DNA of 64,000 nt from Tissierella sp. MB52-C2 (GCF_030931715.1 NZ_CP133261.1:1612001-1676000); one strand, 5' to 3'; shown: positions 29,068 through 36,374, counted from the first letter of the stretch. Notes: generated by a model from the letters alone, not told the origin. Numbers and translations: made by a program.

Positions 29068-31152
29068 TTATACTTTTCCAATTTCAGTATAGCCACAATC
29101 TTTGTTTATGCACTTGATTTTATTTTCTTTTTTAGTTCTCTTTATGACCATAATGCCTTTACATTGAGGACATTTTTCTTTTACTGGCTCATCCCATGAG
29201 ACAAAATCACATTTCGGATAATTGCTACAGCCATAGAAATATCTACCCTTTTTAGATCTTCTTTTTACAAGATTACCATCGCATTTAGGGCATTTAACAT
29301 CCAGTTCATCTACTATGGCCTTAGTATTTTTACATTCAGGGTATCCTGGGCATGCTAAAAACTTACCAAACCTTCCATGTTTTACTACCATGTTTTTTCC
29401 ACATTTTTCGCATATTACATCAGATACTTCATCTTTAATTTCAATTTCTTCAATTTCTTCTTCAGCCTTTTTTAATACTACGGCAAAATCTTTATAGAAG
29501 TCTTCAACTACTTTAACCCAAGGCAAATCTCCTTCAGCAATTTCATCTAGTTTCTCTTCTAACTCTGCTGTAAATTCCTCATTTACAATATCTTTAAAAT
29601 ACTCTATTAACAATTCATTTACTAAAATTCCTAATTCTGTAGGAATAAATGATTTCTTATCTAGATTAACATAATCTCTTGATAAAATAGTAGCTATTGT
29701 AGGTGCAAATGTACTAGGTCTACCAATTCCCAGTTCCTCTAATACTTTAATCAATGATGCTTCTGTATATCTACCTGGCGGCTGAGTAAAATGCTGATTT
29801 GGTTTAATCCCATTTACTATTAGTTTGTCTCCTATGTCTAATAAAGGTATTTGCATATCTTTCTCTTCTTCATCACTGGTAATATAAATCTTTAAAAACC
29901 CATCAAACATAAGCTTTGATCCATTAGATTTAAATAAAACATCATTACTATTTATTGTAACGGAAATAGTATTATAAATTGCTGGAGTCATTTGAGAACC
30001 TAAAAATCTTTCCCAAATCATCTTATAAAGTTTAAATTGATCTTGAGACAAGGAATCCTTAATGGAAATAGGAGTTCTAAGTATGTCAGTAGGTCTTATT
30101 CCTTCGTGAGCATCTTGAGAATCCTTCTTAGATTTATTTGTATAATCATTTCCACCATTTGTATACTTGTCTCCGTAGCTTTCCTTAACAAATAAAGCCG
30201 CTGATTGGATAGCTTCTTTTGAAACTCTTGTGGAGTCAGTTCTCATATAAGTAATTAATCCTACGGAGCCTTCTCCTTTTATATCAATTCCCTCATATAA
30301 TTGTTGAGCAATTATCATAGTCTTTTTTGTAGTAAAACCTAATTTTTTTGATGCATCCTGTTGCATGGTACTAGTAGTATATGGGGGATATGGATTTCTT
30401 CTTTTAGTTCCTTTTTTCACATTAGTTACAACAAAATTTTCTAAATCTATTTTGTTTAAAATTCTATCTACTTCAGATTTATTCTTTAAATCAAGTTTCT
30501 TTTCTTTATCTCCAGAGTTTTCACCATAGAAGCTAGCTTCAAATTTCTCTTTATCTTTTTCTAAATTTGCTTTTATACTCCAATATTCTTCAGGTATAAA
30601 GTTTTGAATTTCATTCTCTCTATCACAAATTAGCTTAACTGCTACAGATTGTACTCTACCAGCACTTAAACCTTTTCTTATTTTTCTCCATAATAACGGG
30701 CTTATCTTATATCCTACAAGCCTATCTAATATTCTTCTGGCTTGCTGAGCATCAACTAAAGATATATTTAGCTTTCTTGGCTTCTTAATTGCAGTAGTTA
30801 TAGCATCTTTAGTTATTTCGTTAAATTCTACTCTAACTTTGTCATTCTCATCTATACCTAAAATATAAGCTAGGTGCCATGATATTGCTTCCCCTTCTCT
30901 ATCTGGGTCTGTTGCAAGAAATATCTTATTTGATTTTTTTGCTTCATTTTTTAATTCTTTTATTACAGGACCTTTACCTCTGATAGTTATATATTTAGGT
31001 TCAAATTGTTTATCAATGTCAATTCCCAAGGTACTCTTTGGTAGGTCTCTTATATGTCCTACTGAAGCCACCACTTTATAATTCTTTCCTAAAAACCTTT
31101 CAATGGTCTTTGCTTTAGCTGGTGACTCGACTATTACTAAATTTTTTTGCAA
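29068..31152 (-). CDS. topA: DNA topoisomerase I
   Basis: A 694-residue type IA topoisomerase relaxing negative supercoils. The Toprim domain starts LVIVESPAKAKTIERFLG and has the acidic triad region ATDPDREGEAI. The catalytic Tyr is in GLITYMRTDSTRVS. Three C-terminal zinc ribbons are complete (the first runs from CEKCGKNM to CPGYPEC, the second CPKC to CSNYPKC, the third CPQC to CINKDC). It follows dprA by 24 bases. Confidence 0.98.
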   Translation of the reverse strand: MQKNLVIVESPAKAKTIERFLGKNYKVVASVGHIRDLPKSTLGIDIDKQFEPKYITIRGKGPVIKELKNEAKKSNKIFLATDPDREGEAISWHLAYILGIDENDKVRVEFNEITKDAITTAIKKPRKLNISLVDAQQARRILDRLVGYKISPLLWRKIRKGLSAGRVQSVAVKLICDRENEIQNFIPEEYWSIKANLEKDKEKFEASFYGENSGDKEKKLDLKNKSEVDRILNKIDLENFVVTNVKKGTKRRNPYPPYTTSTMQQDASKKLGFTTKKTMIIAQQLYEGIDIKGEGSVGLITYMRTDSTRVSKEAIQSAALFVKESYGDKYTNGGNDYTNKSKKDSQDAHEGIRPTDILRTPISIKDSLSQDQFKLYKMIWERFLGSQMTPAIYNTISVTINSNDVLFKSNGSKLMFDGFLKIYITSDEEEKDMQIPLLDIGDKLIVNGIKPNQHFTQPPGRYTEASLIKVLEELGIGRPSTFAPTIATILSRDYVNLDKKSFIPTELGILVNELLIEYFKDIVNEEFTAELEEKLDEIAEGDLPWVKVVEDFYKDFAVVLKKAEEEIEEIEIKDEVSDVICEKCGKNMVVKHGRFGKFLACPGYPECKNTKAIVDELDVKCPKCDGNLVKRRSKKGRYFYGCSNYPKCDFVSWDEPVKEKCPQCKGIMVIKRTKKENKIKCINKDCGYTEIGKV

Positions 31153-31176
31153 TATTTACACCTCCATTAAGTAAAT

Positions 31177-32280
31177 CTAGCAAATAGTAAACACTCTACT
31201 AGATAATTCCTTAACTACACCTTTTAATTCTAATATGGTCAATATACTATTTAATGTAGCTATGTCTATTCCTAGTTTATATGAAATAGTATCTGAGTGC
31301 ATAGGTTCAGTTTCTAAAATTTTGATTAATCTTATCTCTGTTTCGCTATAATTTGAATAATCAATTTCCCTTTTACTATGTTTCTTCTGTGAAGATAGCT
31401 TATCTTGAATTTGGTGAATTTCTTCAATAATATCGTCTATTTCTAAAAGTGGCTTTGCACCATCTTTAATTAGTTTATTTGTTCCACTACTAAATATACT
31501 GTTAATATTGCCAGGTAAAGCGAAAATATCCTTACCTTGTTCTAATCCGTGATGAGCTGTAATTAAAGATCCTGATTTTTCTTGAGCTTCGATTACTACG
31601 ACTCCTAAGGATAGTCCTGATATTATTCTATTTCTTTGAGGAAAATTATAGGCTAAAGGTGGAGTCCCTAGAGGAAATTCAGAAACCACACAGCCTTGTT
31701 CTTCTACATCCTTATATAAATGTAGATTTTTCTTTGGGTAAATTATATCTATTCCATTTCCAATAACTCCAATTGTTCTTCCTCCATTATCTAAGGCAGT
31801 CTTATGAGCTATAGCATCTATACCCAAAGCTAAGCCACTAATAATTGTAATTCCTAAATTTACTAGTTCCTTAGTAAATTTTTCACAGGCCCATTTTCCA
31901 TAGGCAGTGGCCTTTCTAGATCCAACTATGGCTATTCCTAGACTATCTTCTTGTAAGATATTGCCTTTTGCATAAAGTACTTTTGGACTATCATCTATAT
32001 ATCTTAACCTTTTTGGATAATTTTCGTCATATATAGTTAGTATATTAATATTTTGTTTTTCTATATTATAAAACAACTTTTTTATATTCTCTTTATTTTT
32101 ATAATATACTAGTTTTTCTTTTACTTCTTTTTTTATATTATTTATAGAGTAAACTTCATCATTAGGGGCTTCCCAAAATTCTCTCAAATCCTTAAAGGAA
32201 TTGGTAATCTTATCTATATTACTATTTCCTATTCCTAAGCTACTTAACCAAATAAGAATTTCTCTTTCAGCAATATCCAT
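31177..32280 (-). CDS. dprA: DprA, DNA-processing protein for transformation
   Basis: A 367-residue RecA loader that protects incoming single-stranded DNA. It has an N-terminal SAM-like region, the extended Rossmann fold with AIVGSRKATAYGKW, SGLALGIDAIAHKTAL and IGVIGNGIDIIYPKKN, and a C-terminal winged helix (about 305-367). It lies 4 bases after the comM remnant, so its native upstream transcription is interrupted by the prophage. Confidence 0.97.
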   Translation of the reverse strand: MDIAEREILIWLSSLGIGNSNIDKITNSFKDLREFWEAPNDEVYSINNIKKEVKEKLVYYKNKENIKKLFYNIEKQNINILTIYDENYPKRLRYIDDSPKVLYAKGNILQEDSLGIAIVGSRKATAYGKWACEKFTKELVNLGITIISGLALGIDAIAHKTALDNGGRTIGVIGNGIDIIYPKKNLHLYKDVEEQGCVVSEFPLGTPPLAYNFPQRNRIISGLSLGVVVIEAQEKSGSLITAHHGLEQGKDIFALPGNINSIFSSGTNKLIKDGAKPLLEIDDIIEEIHQIQDKLSSQKKHSKREIDYSNYSETEIRLIKILETEPMHSDTISYKLGIDIATLNSILTILELKGVVKELSSRVFTIC

Positions 32281-32284
32281 TAGT

Positions 32285-32779
32285 CTACCCCCAATATTTA
32301 TTATCTAATGTTCTATATCTAATGGCCTCCAATATATGTCTATCTTGTATTTTTTCTTCTCCATCTAAGTCTGCAATTGTTCTAGATACCTTAAGCAACC
32401 TATTATATGTTCTTCCACTAAATTTATACTTTTCAAAGGCCTGATTCATAATATCCTCTGAATCACCGGTTAACTTACAATGCTTTTTCATATCCTTAGG
32501 TGGTATCTGTGAATTGCTAAATATTTTATTATTTTTAAACCTTTTCAACTGAATATCTCTAGCTTTCTTAACTCTCGCTCTAATAAGCGCTGATGACTCT
32601 TCATTATTTTGGTTCTGTAAGTCATTATATTTTACTGGAGAGACTTCAATGTGAATATCTATTCTATCAAGTAAAGGATTGCTAATTTTCCCTAAATATC
32701 TATCTATCTGTCCTTGAGAACAAGTACATTCATGTAGAGGATCCCCAAAAAAACCACATGGACAAGGGTGCATTAGCAA
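32285..32779 (-). pseudogene. comM: comM (yifB family) 3' fragment, split by prophage insertion
   Basis: Reads as the C-terminal third of a YifB/ComM Mg-chelatase-like AAA+ ATPase, a branch-migration helicase for transformation. Visible are HPCPCGFFGDPLHECTCS, then LLDRIDIHIEV and the C-terminal SGRTYNRLLKVSRTIADLD. Roughly 340 upstream residues, including Walker A and B, are missing. Homology stops within one or two codons before PCPCG, and upstream in-frame stops appear at once. The 5' part should lie beyond the far prophage end. No independent ribosome site supports translation of the fragment. Confidence 0.88.
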
Positions 32780-32785
32780 AAAGCA
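32752..32785. mobile_element. Prophage attachment junction inside comM
   Basis: The border between host comM codons and element DNA, placed by where YifB homology ends (at or just before the codons for PCPCG). The exact core cannot be fixed without the other end, which is outside the window. Confidence 0.7.
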
Positions 32786-32805
32786 AAACTATTACTTTAG
32801 AATGT

Positions 32806-33213
32806 ATGTACAATGATATAAATTCTCTTCCTGAGTCATCCTTGGGAGAAAGAGTTAGGAAGTCAAGGCTACTACAAAATCTTACGATTAAAGAATTATC
32901 CAAAAAAGCTTGTATGTCCGCAGAAACAATTAGTAATATTGAGAAATCTCGGACAACTCCTAATATTAACAGTTTGTTGAAATTAAGTCAAGCTTTAAAT
33001 ACAAATAATATATATTTGCTAGGCACTGATAGCTGGCCAGAAGAAACTCAAGGACAAATAATATATAAATATAGAATGATCCTAGGATTGTCTCAGGAAC
33101 AGCTTGCAAAGAAATGTAGCTTGCATAAATCAACTATACAAGATTATGAAAATAATATATTATCTAATCCAGATACACTAAAAATAATTTATACAAAAAT
33201 AGGCTATATATAA
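32806..33213 (+). CDS. Double helix-turn-helix (XRE-type) regulator at prophage edge
   Basis: Two Cro/CI-type helix-turn-helix units in one short protein: LGERVRKSRLLQNLTIKELS with SAETISNIEK (about 10-60), and YRMILGLSQEQLAKKCSLHK with STIQDYE (about 85-120). From the ATG at 32806 it is 135 residues. The frame is open back to an ATG at 32758, but that lies inside comM antisense DNA; a TTG at 32842 is a third option. No start has a convincing ribosome site. It is one of only two plus-strand genes in the window and abuts the junction, so an excision or lysogeny control role is plausible but unproven. It could also be the truncated end of a longer protein. Confidence 0.7.
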   Translation: MYNDINSLPESSLGERVRKSRLLQNLTIKELSKKACMSAETISNIEKSRTTPNINSLLKLSQALNTNNIYLLGTDSWPEETQGQIIYKYRMILGLSQEQLAKKCSLHKSTIQDYENNILSNPDTLKIIYTKIGYI

Positions 33214-33295
33214 TAGGAAGGAATTGTTTCATTCAATATCATTCTATCACCTCTCCAACTATATTTATACCTTTTATTAATAAATTAGTGATATG

Positions 33296-33349
33296 ATACT
33301 TCCAAAGTAGACAGTATAATTAAAAAACAGACTATCTACTTGGAGGTAT
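33296..33349 (+). repeat. Imperfect long hairpin, possible IS leader remnant
   Basis: Arms of about 19 bases (around GTAGACAGT and ACTATCTAC) with few mismatches flank a short A-rich loop, followed by GGAGG and an ATG that opens a 5-codon frame. This layout resembles the leader before orfA of clostridial IS3-like elements, but no transposase follows. It could also serve as terminator for the upstream regulator gene. A weak call. Confidence 0.3.
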
Positions 33350-33392
33350 TTTCTTATGATTATCTTTAATTAAGCAAATATTTTATTGAAGC

Positions 33393-33476
33393 TTAAAATG
33401 TCATAATAACACCTAATACAAGTCCTATTGTGCCTACTAAAAGTAGTATAAACACGTTTTTCCAGTTAAATCTCAT
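33393..33476 (-). CDS. 27-residue single-helix membrane peptide
   Basis: MRFNWKNVFILLLVGTIGLV plus seven further residues: a short basic N-terminus and one hydrophobic helix. The ribosome site AGGGGTG is well placed before the ATG at 33476. Tiny phage-encoded membrane peptides of this kind can be holin-like or toxic; nothing here identifies a role. Too short for homology calls. Confidence 0.5.
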   Translation of the reverse strand: MRFNWKNVFILLLVGTIGLVLGVIMTF

Positions 33477-33498
33477 AGAATCACCCCTAGAATAGATT

Positions 33499-33660
33499 CT
33501 ACATAAGTTTAAAAACTCCTTCGAAAATAAAAAAAGACCAGAATTGATTTTCTAGGCTAATAACTCTTAATGCTCTAGGAAGGTTTTCTCTTCTCTCGAT
33601 CCATCCTTTTAATTCTAAATTCTTTAAATACATATGAACAGTGTTGAAATATATAAACAT
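33499..33660 (-). pseudogene. Remnant of LexA-type winged-helix gene (3' half)
   Basis: A 53-codon frame whose residues TVHMYLKNLELKGWIERREN and LPRALRVI match the second half of a LexA-type DNA-binding domain. The N-terminal half is missing. Its 3' end is nearly repeated at 35,815-35,877, where a second damaged copy lies. There is no ribosome site at its ATG. Confidence 0.65.
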
Positions 33661-33714
33661 TTATGGGAAGTAAACAGACTTCACATAATCCAACTTTTAA
33701 AAAATATTCAGTTT

Positions 33715-34383
33715 CTAAAATTCTTTGAAGAGATTGTGAAATAAAACTTCAATTTGCGAATCCACTTCAAATTTTTTACAAAGTTTATCAAAAATACATT
33801 TTATATCATCTTCAAAATTATTATTAAAACTTAAATCAGTAATTTTTAATGAAATAAGACTCTCTTTAATTTCTTCTAATAAATCATATGCACTGTCAGT
33901 TTTATTAGATAGATACTTTATAGTTCCTCTATGCAATAACCTTAATACCTTATACCATTCTGGCCTATTAGATATGTAATTAGATTCTAATTGTTTTCTT
34001 ATAATTTCTTTATTATCTATGATAAAGTTTGTATCATATTTCAAAAGAACTATACTGTTTTGCAAGTCTTGTTGTGAAATTGTTTCCCTTATGTCCAAAT
34101 CGACAGAAATGTTATCCTGATAAACCAAGATTAATATACCTTTAGGGTTTTCAGTAAAATTAATCATTACTGGATTGCCATAGAGTGAAATTATTTCATC
34201 AACTCCATGACTATCAATGTTGCCTAAAATTATTAAGTCTATGTCAGAAAATTTTGTTGCTGTGCCTTTTGCTAAAGATCCCTTTAAAATCATTGAAAAT
34301 CTATTATTTTTACAAAATTCATAAACAGATTCAATATAATTTTTATAATTTGATGAAGGATAATCTATTTCAAAGTTAAGCAT
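33715..34383 (-). CDS. Nucleotidyltransferase-fold protein
   Basis: A 222-residue protein of the DNA polymerase beta-like nucleotidyltransferase superfamily. The active site is LKGSLAKGTATKFSDIDLII (GS then DxD), with a third acidic residue in SVDLDIRE. A helical C-terminal half (about 125-222) resembles HEPN-like or substrate-binding bundles. Start at ATG 34383 with AAAGGAGG just upstream. It stands alone, with no antitoxin-like partner beside it. It could be a toxin-type NTase, an antibiotic-modifying enzyme or a tRNA-targeting enzyme; the sequence does not decide. Confidence 0.75.
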   Translation of the reverse strand: MLNFEIDYPSSNYKNYIESVYEFCKNNRFSMILKGSLAKGTATKFSDIDLIILGNIDSHGVDEIISLYGNPVMINFTENPKGILILVYQDNISVDLDIRETISQQDLQNSIVLLKYDTNFIIDNKEIIRKQLESNYISNRPEWYKVLRLLHRGTIKYLSNKTDSAYDLLEEIKESLISLKITDLSFNNNFEDDIKCIFDKLCKKFEVDSQIEVLFHNLFKEF

Positions 34384-34783
34384 AATAGCCTCCTTTCTAA
34401 TCAAAGACAATACTAACTCTAGCATAATTACAAATATACACTTGTTAAAGTTTGCCTATATACCAATTATAACATTAATTATAAAATAAAATAAGTGTGA
34501 ATGTTCCACTCATTTTTGAGTGTTATATCTACACTTTTATAGTACCAAAAAAGACCCTAGATTTTACTCTAGAGCCTTGTCATATCTATATAATATTGTA
34601 ATAAATATTTCTAATGTAGTAAATTTTTAGAATTAGTTGCATATAATAAGTCTCCATCCTCTATACCACTATGTTGTTGGTGATATTTTAATGAAAATAA
34701 TTGAATATCTTGTAATTAAAAACCTCAATCTCTTGTATGGTAAGCAAGAGGTTAATTAATACCTTAGCTCTCAAAACTCTATA
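34384..34783. other. Non-coding gap: promoter area plus left part of long repeat
   Basis: No convincing gene. Near 34,440-34,540 AT-rich DNA with TATAAT-like runs probably holds the promoter of the nucleotidyltransferase gene. A small perfect hairpin (CACTCA/TGAGTG) lies at 34507-34522, flanked by an outer AAGTGT/ACACTT pair. From 34555 the long direct repeat begins with a hairpin followed by T-runs on the minus strand. Confidence 0.5.
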
Positions 34784-34880
34784 CTACATTTTTTCTTGTT
34801 CTAATTCTACTAACGATACATCTATAACTTTTTTCAATACACCAGCCATGTAGTTTCTTTCATCTTCTGTAAATTTCATA
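34555..34880. repeat. 326-bp direct repeat, copy 1
   Basis: Identical to 37975-38300 except for one base (T at 34626, C at 38046) by direct comparison. It contains two hairpins and the 3' 31 codons or so of a 49-codon gene. Similarity continues more weakly to about 34933. Confidence 0.95.
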
Positions 34881-34933
34881 ATACCTAAAGAATACAATAA
34901 ATCTCTAGCTATAAATAATAGGTCAACTACCAT
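34784..34933 (-). CDS. 49-residue conserved small protein, copy 1
   Basis: Starts MVVDLLFIARDLLYSLGIMK and ends VSLVELEQEKM. A ribosome site (AAAGGGTG) precedes the ATG. A paralogue at 38204-38353 has a different N-terminal third but an identical remaining DNA sequence, so the C-terminal region has been homogenised or recently copied. A hairpin with a T-run (34717-34765) follows the stop. Predicted helical; function unknown. Confidence 0.55.
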   Translation of the reverse strand: MVVDLLFIARDLLYSLGIMKFTEDERNYMAGVLKKVIDVSLVELEQEKM

Positions 34934-35129
34934 TATTTATCACCCTTTGAATAGAATTTTATACTTTAATTCCACATAGGAATAAGAAAATCCTTCTTTT
35001 TTGAAAAAGTTTTTTAAATAAAAAAGACCAGAAGAAAGTGATACGCTTCCCTCAGTCTATAACTTCAGTAATTAATTTCTTATTTTTAAAAATAATTAGG
35101 TTCAGAGTTTCCCCTGAACCTAACTGTTT

Positions 35130-35342
35130 CTAATTCATGCCTTGTCGTATCCATTTTCTGGAATGAATTGTTCCACAATTAGTGCAATAGTTAATTATAT
35201 AAGTCCCTGGATGAGCTGGTTCATATCTAGTGGATATGTTCATATGTGTACAACATACTGGCCCTGCATAAGCAGATAATGTAGACCCAAACACCATGAT
35301 ACATACCATAAGAAGTAGTAAAATCTTTGTTGCTCTTTTCAT
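35130..35342 (-). CDS. Small secreted cysteine-containing protein
   Basis: 70 residues with a clear signal peptide (basic start, hydrophobic core LLLLMVCIMVFGSTLS, then AYA-G as likely cleavage site). The mature part, about 44 residues, has a CC pair, a YCTNCG motif and three His, suggesting metal binding or disulphides. Ribosome site AAGGAGGTG. Family and function not recognised. It is transcribed alone in the accessory zone. Confidence 0.65.
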   Translation of the reverse strand: MKRATKILLLLMVCIMVFGSTLSAYAGPVCCTHMNISTRYEPAHPGTYIINYCTNCGTIHSRKWIRQGMN

Positions 35343-35539
35343 TGTTTGTCACCTCCTTTTATTTTTCTAATTATATAATTCTTCAAAGAAGACGATAATC
35401 CCTTTTTCTAAAAAAAAGAAAGATAATCCAGACTACGATATGATCTGCTATTATTATACTAAATTTTATAAATTTATATAAAATACACTATCAAAACTTT
35501 ACGAATTACGATGAAACAAGTAATTTTCTGTCCAAATTT

Positions 35540-35575
35540 TCTTTGATAAATAAAAAAGACCTTAGATTTTACTCT
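35540..35575 (-). terminator. Rho-independent terminator (repeat family)
   Basis: Imperfect stem with TCTAGAGTAAAATCTA at its centre followed by TTTTTT on the minus strand. It belongs to a recurring terminator type also seen near 34,560, 37,980 and 38,925. Confidence 0.55.
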
Positions 35576-35636
35576 AGAGTCTCAAAGTATATTTAAATTT
35601 ATTTAACACATCCTATTGTTAGTAGGAGGTGTTAAC

Positions 35637-35807
35637 TTGTCTGAGATAGAAGAATTAATTAAAGATATTGATACATTAAAGAAAAACTTAAATGAATTGA
35701 TTGAAAAGAAGGATTTCAATTTACAAGATCCCGAAATTATTAAAGCTAGTCAAGAACTTAATATCGTTATAACTAGATACAATAATTTAATTGCTGGAAA
35801 ATTATAA
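35637..35807 (+). CDS. Spo0E-like aspartyl-phosphate phosphatase
   Basis: A 56-residue helical-hairpin protein. The C-terminal signature SQELNIVITRYN matches the Spo0E family SQELD motif (Asp replaced by Asn here), preceded by the usual dpeIi-type turn (DPEIIKAS). Spo0E proteins dephosphorylate Spo0A-P and hold back sporulation. The TTG at 35637 is chosen because GGAGGTG sits 6 bases upstream; the frame is open 7 codons further. It lies on the plus strand, opposite to its neighbours. The Asn at the motif Asp could affect catalysis. Confidence 0.75.
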   Translation: MSEIEELIKDIDTLKKNLNELIEKKDFNLQDPEIIKASQELNIVITRYNNLIAGKL

Positions 35808-35814
35808 TAACAAA

Positions 35815-35840
35815 AGACCAGAATTAACTTTCTGGTCTAA
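35815..35840. terminator. Short hairpin between spo0E-like gene and LexA-like remnant
   Basis: A perfect stem (ACCAGAA/TTCTGGT, 6-base loop) followed on the minus strand by CTTTTGTTATT. It probably ends the SOS-driven transcript and may also serve the converging Spo0E-like gene. A related copy lies at 33,535-33,557. Confidence 0.55.
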
Positions 35841-35846
35841 TAACTT

Positions 35847-35954
35847 TTAATGCTCTAGGAAGATTTTCTTTTCTCTCACGCTGGGAGCATATTCATTTTG
35901 TTTTATATAATCTACTATTATATTTAATACTTCTTCTTCTCTTTCAGTTAACAT
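35847..35954 (-). pseudogene. LexA-type winged-helix gene with internal deletion
   Basis: ATG at 35954 with a very strong ribosome site (AAGGGGG). The first 28 residues, MLTEREEEVLNIIVDYIKQN then EYAPSVRE, are a LexA-type helix-turn-helix start. The frame then jumps to the 3' end of the gene: in another frame the following bases read ERKENLPRALKVIRPES. About 30 central codons are missing, with loss of frame, so only a 35-residue product is possible. The promoter and SOS operator upstream look intact. Confidence 0.7.
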
Positions 35955-35974
35955 ATAGATTCCCCCTTTACTGG

Positions 35975-36003
35975 ATTATATCAGAACATTCGTTCTGTGT
36001 AAA
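35975..36003 (-). promoter_or_regulatory. SOS-regulated sigma-A promoter with LexA box
   Basis: On the minus strand TTTACA, a 17-base spacer and a perfect TATAAT form a near-consensus promoter. The spacer contains AGAACGAATGTTCT at 35983-35996, a perfect palindrome matching the GAAC-N4-GTTC core of the Gram-positive LexA (DinR) box. A repressor bound there would block polymerase directly. It drives the truncated LexA-like reading frame at 35847-35954. Confidence 0.85.
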
Positions 36004-36017
36004 GAGGGTTTTAAATA

Positions 36018-36075
36018 ATAATATGGATCCTCTATCAATTTATCTAGTGATATGTTAATAGAGGATCCATATTAT
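36018..36075. terminator. Perfect 18-bp inverted repeat after the cassette
   Basis: Two perfect 18-base arms centred on GGATCC, 22 bases apart, lie 9 to 66 bases beyond the stop of the 36,084 reading frame. The size suits a terminator, although the tract after it on the minus strand is T/A-mixed rather than a pure U-run. It also insulates the SOS promoter, which starts 15 bases further on. Confidence 0.55.
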
Positions 36076-36083
36076 AGTTAAGC

Positions 36084-36374
36084 CTATTTTTTATTTTTTA
36101 ATAGCTTCATCATTTCTAAGTTCTGCTTAATATATGGTAGTTGTGGATAATAGTGAACTACTAATGGCATCAACAAAGGCAGTATAGCAGTACTACTAAA
36201 AATAGTTTTTAATAAACTTTCATTCGATAAAGTTTCTATAATATTATCAAACTCAACAAGTTCTTTTAATTTTTCATACTTATCTTTTGCTGAATCTGAT
36301 CTATCATCTTGGAGTATTAATGAGTCTTCTTTAGATTCTCTTAACATTGTTTCATTTTCTTGTGCTACAATCAC
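36084..36374 (-). CDS. Hydrophobic C-terminal module, probably a frameshift extension
   Basis: The frame could start at a GTG at 36374 (96 residues) but has no ribosome site there. It is open upstream without a stop to the 9-A run at 36456-36464 in the preceding gene, in the -1 frame. It reads an acidic, helical stretch, then TIFSSTAILPLLMPLVVHYY, a likely membrane or protein-insertion helix, and a basic tail (MMKLLKNKK). I read it as the C-terminal part of a 241-residue fusion with the winged-helix protein. No family recognised. Confidence 0.65.
   Translation of the reverse strand: MIVAQENETMLRESKEDSLILQDDRSDSAKDKYEKLKELVEFDNIIETLSNESLLKTIFSSTAILPLLMPLVVHYYPQLPYIKQNLEMMKLLKNKK

Noticed and set aside
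32758-32805. Extended start of the double-HTH gene at 32758
   Set aside because: The extra codons are antisense to comM and there is no ribosome site, so 32806 is kept as a provisional start.
32700-33300. A tRNA gene as attachment site
   Set aside because: No cloverleaf-forming sequence seen; the insertion target is the comM coding sequence.
33532-33600. A possible repeat family or CRISPR-like array from recurring AAAAAGACCAGAA and CTAGATTTTACTCTAG segments
   Set aside because: The copies are few, irregularly spaced and form hairpins followed by T-runs on the minus strand; they are terminators carried along by local duplications. No CRISPR array is present.
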